Source: Nocardioides jensenii JCM 1364 = NBRC 14755
GTDB taxonomy: Bacteria > Actinomycetota > Actinomycetes > Propionibacteriales > Nocardioidaceae
DNA length: 64,000 nt
Assembly (NCBI RefSeq): GCF_001552535.1
Contig: NZ_BCRJ01000008.1
Span: 62,001-126,000, forward strand
Direction of reading: 5' to 3'
Shown here: positions 60,574-64,000 of the stretch, piece by piece
Position numbering within the stretch: position 1 is the first letter of the stretch
Layout: each line of letters starts with the position of its first letter
Program-made: the position numbers and the translations under genes
Notes under the pieces: generated by a model
Told to the model about the DNA's origin: nothing
Database searches by the model: none
The model's input: the letters and a program-made list of their open reading frames with translations, nothing else

Positions 60574-63500
60574 ACTCGCTCCACGACTGCGCCGAGCGCA
60601 CAAGGCACGTGACCGCAACCAAGCGGATACTGGGAACTCGGACCCCGTCCTCCAGTGCCCGGCCGACAGCAATTTCCCGACCCCATGCATCGGGATCAGC
60701 CACCAATCCGTCCGCTGCTTGCCTCGCCTTGGTCTGAGCAACAAGTAGGTCTGTCCTCGCGGACACGTTCCTGGCCGCGAGGGCAGTTAGCCGTGCTAGG
60801 TCTGCGACCTGATCCAGGTGTTGTCGCGCAGCGGAAAGGCCGGCTGGACCCAAAGATGCTAGGACGTGACCGCCGCCAAGAACGCTATGAAGCGCGTCAA
60901 TCCGGGCCGGGTTCAGGTTGACGTCTCTACCCTTCATGACGGGCTGGTTCAGATACGCAACAACGTCGTCGTCCTTCACAGGAGCCATGTCATTGACCGC
61001 GATCCAGATTCTCCTAAAGGTCGGCGCGAGGGCCGCGTCCCCTCGACGCCTTGCGACCGCAAGCCCTTCAGCGCCCTGTCCCAACGCTTCAACGACCGGA
61101 TCCAGGTTTGCCTCAATCACGAAGTCATATCCGAAATACACAAGTGGGTCATACGACCAGCCAGGATCAAGTCGCCATTGAGCGCTGGCCTGGCCTCGGT
61201 CGTCAATCTGAAGGATCGACTCGATCCCATCGATCAACGGATTCCCGCGCCGGAACATCCGACGCCCGGCTGTCACTTGCCAGCGGTCGAAGTACCCAGT
61301 TCGGGATTCCGGCCGAGTGACCATCCGCGTGAGCAGACGTGGACTCACGAGGGGCGCTTGCTGCGGGTCGCGGTCGACGCGAATGCTCCCGTCAGATTGC
61401 CGCTGGCTCGAGAACATGAAGCCCTCGGCCCCGGTGATCAGTTTCAAATACGCCCGCTCGATCTGGTCGTGACGAGCGTCGAAGGATGAGATGTTTTTCG
61501 CGAGCGTTTCGCCCTCTCCGCTCGCGTAACTCGATTCCAAGGCATCGAGTTCATTGATGCGGCGACGCTCCGCAACGAGCGCCGCCTGGATGTCAGGGAC
61601 GCGGTCAAGCGCATGCTCTCGTCCTTCTACGAGCAGTTGGCTCCAAGCTGCATCGGCCAGATCATCGGCAATCTCCTGCATGGCAGAGATGGACTGTCCA
61701 AAGATCCCGAAGCCCGTCCCCAAGATTCGAAGCCAGGTCGTGTGCAGGCCGTCGGGATCCAGATCGGAGACGACGTATTGCACTGCTGTCCGATTGGTGC
61801 CGTATCGGTCGACCCGGCCGATGCGTTGCTCAAACTCGTTCGGGCTCCAGGACAGTCGGGCGTGAATCACGACCTCGGCCTGCTGAAAGTTGCGGCCGAC
61901 GTCACCGCTCTGGTCGGCTACCAGAACGCCACCGGCATCGCGCCAAGCGGACACGGCCTCCTGGCGCCTTCCCGTCGGTGACCCCGCGAGGTGCTCATGG
62001 ACAGACTTTGGCGCCCCGAGCATGGACCGCAGCTCGGTCGCGATGTCGCCGGCAAGGCTCCCCGGACCACAGAAGACGACGACGCGCTGAGCCGGCCGGA
62101 TCCGCTTCAAGATCGCTTCGGCAAGCCTCCGGCACAAGTCGGCGTCATGTACTTCCAACAAGTTGTCGAGGATGCGTTGTTCGAACGACAGAAGTTCAGC
62201 GGCGTTGAGACGGTTCACCTCCCGCGGCGTCAGTGCCGCTTCGCTCAAGACTCCGGTCACTCGCGCTCTCAACACAGATACGGCGTCCGCGATAGTCGCG
62301 GCGCCTAGGCGAGAGACAAGGACGCTGGCAACGCGGGCATACGGCTGCGGGTCGAGCTCTGCGTCAGCGATTTCCGCCGCTGCCATCCGCATCCAAGTCT
62401 CGACCGCTCCGACAACCAGGTCTCCCTCGGTCGTATCGAGGCGAATGACCTTGGGACGCTCACGACCGGTGAACTCGAATGGAGCCATGTTGCCCTCGTC
62501 ATCCAGTCGGTGCTGCTGGACCACGTGGCGGCGATTGCGGATGACTCTGTGATGCAGGCGGTAGGTCTCGGACACGTGGGCGCGAACGACCGCAACCGCT
62601 CGATTCAACTCCTCGGGCTCCGCCACACTGCTGTGCCCGAACGTCTCCATGGCATCAGCCATGCCTGACGCCAGCAGATCGTCTTCCGGGAGGAGCCTCC
62701 TGAGCGTCTCGAATTGATATTCAAGGAGTTCGCGGTTCTCGGGATCGGGTTCCTCATCGAGCCCGAACACGGCCATCGCCAACTCTCGCCGCGTCTCCAG
62801 GAGCCGCGCAAATCCCGACAGATCGCTCCACTTGAAGAGCTTCGGGTCGAGCAGATGCAGCAGGGCAAGGTGGCTCGTCACGTTTCGCGAAAACGGGGTG
62901 GCCGACAACAGAAGTAGCCGAGGAACCGCGTGGGCCACTGTCGTCAGTTGCCGATAGGGCTCATCCAATGGCGACTCCGCACGCGCCAACTGGTGGGCTT
63001 CGTCAACTACAAGCAGGTCCGCGCCATGAAACTTCTCCCAAACGTCGGGCTCTTCGTGACCTCGAACGGCGAATGGGAGGCGCCCGTCCTCAGTCGCGAA
63101 ATCATCTAGGTAGAACTTGTCCAGCAACTCCGATTGCCACTGCTCGCGAAGCGCGTCCGGCACGATGAACCCGATCCGCCGCCGCGGATCATCGATCAGC
63201 AGTTGCCTCGCGACGAAACCTGCCTGGATCGTCTTGCCCATTCCGACTTCGTCGGCCAGCAGGTAGCGCTGAACGGGATCGTTGATGACCCGAAGGGCTG
63301 CATTGACCTGGTGCTCGTGAATGCCAACCCCTGCCGACATGAGCCCGGTCGCCGACATGGACGCCGCTCGCTCCGCCAGCAGCAGGTTGCGGACCGGTTG
63401 GCGCGCATCACGGAATCGAGGAGTCTCGTTCGCACCGGCCAACAGAACCTGAAGGGGATCCTTTGTCGGTCGATCCCACCTGACTCGGAGGGTCGACTCT

Positions 63501-63802
63501 GGGATGTCGACGTCGTAAGGCACGTTGGGAAAGCGCACGAAATAGTCCGGAGCGCGGCCCCCGACCACTCGGCCTGCCCGCCACCGTCCGTCGACCGTGG
63601 GTACGAAGACCCTCGTCTGCTCGTCGAGCGTGACACCTCGCAGCAACCCGAGCGCGATCCAGCGCGAATCTGCCTCGACCTCGACCGGGGACTCAAAGAA
63701 GTCGACCCGGGCAGTTCCGTCCTCAACGGCCGCGACGCGGCCGATGCCAGGCGCCCCCTCAAACGTGACGAGTGAGCCGAGAGTGCCAGCCACCCGTACC
63801 AC
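60566..63802 (-). CDS. dpdE: SNF2-family helicase/translocase DpdE
   Basis: This 1078-residue protein is a SNF2/RapA-like translocase and the first gene of the eight-gene minus-strand operon. It has an N-terminal beta-rich domain (residues 1-110), Walker A ADEVGMGKT (183-191), LLVVDEAHQLA, LLLLSATPFSRN and motif VI NEFEQRIGRVDRYGTN. GTG 63802 is used, with GAGGATT before it. It is likely part of the arm that acts on unmodified DNA. Confidence 0.92.
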   Translation of the reverse strand: MVRVAGTLGSLVTFEGAPGIGRVAAVEDGTARVDFFESPVEVEADSRWIALGLLRGVTLDEQTRVFVPTVDGRWRAGRVVGGRAPDYFVRFPNVPYDVDIPESTLRVRWDRPTKDPLQVLLAGANETPRFRDARQPVRNLLLAERAASMSATGLMSAGVGIHEHQVNAALRVINDPVQRYLLADEVGMGKTIQAGFVARQLLIDDPRRRIGFIVPDALREQWQSELLDKFYLDDFATEDGRLPFAVRGHEEPDVWEKFHGADLLVVDEAHQLARAESPLDEPYRQLTTVAHAVPRLLLLSATPFSRNVTSHLALLHLLDPKLFKWSDLSGFARLLETRRELAMAVFGLDEEPDPENRELLEYQFETLRRLLPEDDLLASGMADAMETFGHSSVAEPEELNRAVAVVRAHVSETYRLHHRVIRNRRHVVQQHRLDDEGNMAPFEFTGRERPKVIRLDTTEGDLVVGAVETWMRMAAAEIADAELDPQPYARVASVLVSRLGAATIADAVSVLRARVTGVLSEAALTPREVNRLNAAELLSFEQRILDNLLEVHDADLCRRLAEAILKRIRPAQRVVVFCGPGSLAGDIATELRSMLGAPKSVHEHLAGSPTGRRQEAVSAWRDAGGVLVADQSGDVGRNFQQAEVVIHARLSWSPNEFEQRIGRVDRYGTNRTAVQYVVSDLDPDGLHTTWLRILGTGFGIFGQSISAMQEIADDLADAAWSQLLVEGREHALDRVPDIQAALVAERRRINELDALESSYASGEGETLAKNISSFDARHDQIERAYLKLITGAEGFMFSSQRQSDGSIRVDRDPQQAPLVSPRLLTRMVTRPESRTGYFDRWQVTAGRRMFRRGNPLIDGIESILQIDDRGQASAQWRLDPGWSYDPLVYFGYDFVIEANLDPVVEALGQGAEGLAVARRRGDAALAPTFRRIWIAVNDMAPVKDDDVVAYLNQPVMKGRDVNLNPARIDALHSVLGGGHVLASLGPAGLSAARQHLDQVADLARLTALAARNVSARTDLLVAQTKARQAADGLVADPDAWGREIAVGRALEDGVRVPSIRLVAVTCLVRSAQSWSEYV

Positions 63803-63925
63803 CCAATCCTCGACGAAACTCCTGTCCGAGCTCCGCGAGGGGCTCCGTCAAGGCACTCTAGTGAAGGCGACCGACAGAATCCGGTCGAATCGTCTGGAAT
63901 CAATGCGGCGAAACGCCTCAGTCGA

Positions 63926-64000
63926 TCACCCGGCCCCTCGGAGGACCAGGTCACGAACCACGAGCGGAACGCTGAGAACGGCCATCCAGATGAACTTCAT
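63926..64000 (-). CDS. Possible 3' end of a gene running in from beyond the window
   Basis: The minus-strand frame entering from the window edge reads MKFIWMAVLSVPLVVRDL, then VLRGAG and a stop at 63926. It is a short hydrophobic segment and could be a C-terminal membrane helix or a chance frame. The bases between it and dpdE include a TAGAGT -10-like box on the minus strand. Confidence 0.25.
   Translation of the reverse strand: MKFIWMAVLSVPLVVRDLVLRGAG

Overview
The window is GC-rich throughout, with GTG and TTG starts, many 4-base ATGA/GTGA gene overlaps and families typical of Actinobacteria (DUF3152, DUF6153, DUF305, MMPL). This suggests an actinomycete of the Nocardioides / Propionibacteriales kind; that placement is an inference. 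The window reads as accessory DNA built in blocks and marked by copies of one tyrosine-recombinase family: full copies at 9905-10921 and 34432-35445 and a 5' fragment at 27419-27740. A short remnant of a similar but more diverged enzyme lies at 15771-15877. A conserved element of up to 43 bp precedes the three clear copies and may be a recombination core or a shared promoter.

Region 1 (1-7173) has two paralogous small acidic secreted proteins, with matching 5' repeats and 3' hairpins, flanking an ABC-2 exporter operon with a lipoprotein, an MFS transporter and a metallophosphoesterase. Region 2 (7174-9843) is a cation-diffusion exporter divergent from an ArsR regulator and a HupE/UreJ-like membrane protein. 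Region 3 (9905-27740) carries a recombinase, an MFS transporter, uppP, a PAP2 phosphatase behind a tiny leader ORF, a crcB-DUF190-crcB fluoride-export operon, a SulP permease divergent from a MerR regulator, a CstR/CsoR-like regulator with an MMPL operon behind paired operators, and a mer-like MerR operon with thioredoxin and CcdA proteins but no merA. It ends in a chain of truncated genes: an ArsC-like 3' end, a TauE/SafE 3' part and the recombinase 5' part. Region 4 (27904-34249) has DUF6153, DUF305, F510_1955-type, DUF3152, TetR, DUF4396 and His-rich membrane proteins, probably for metal handling.

Region 5 (35556-63802) is a Dpd island, the system that places 7-deazaguanine bases in DNA. 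queC-queE-queD-folE2 make the precursor preQ0. A + strand operon holds a candidate dpdC, a DndB-like DGQHR gene, dpdA (the DNA transglycosylase) and a second DGQHR gene. A convergent minus-strand operon of eight abutting or overlapping genes (dpdE-F-G-H-I-J-K-D) encodes helicases, an ATPase and a phospholipase-D-like protein, which are likely the restriction arm.

The most notable points are an OLD-family ATPase/TOPRIM nuclease gene that overlaps folE2 by ATGA and so is translationally coupled to preQ0 synthesis, two DndB-like paralogues flanking dpdA, and an ADP-ribosylglycohydrolase plus Cys-rich protein pair directly downstream. I did not recognise any tRNA, rRNA or CRISPR array.
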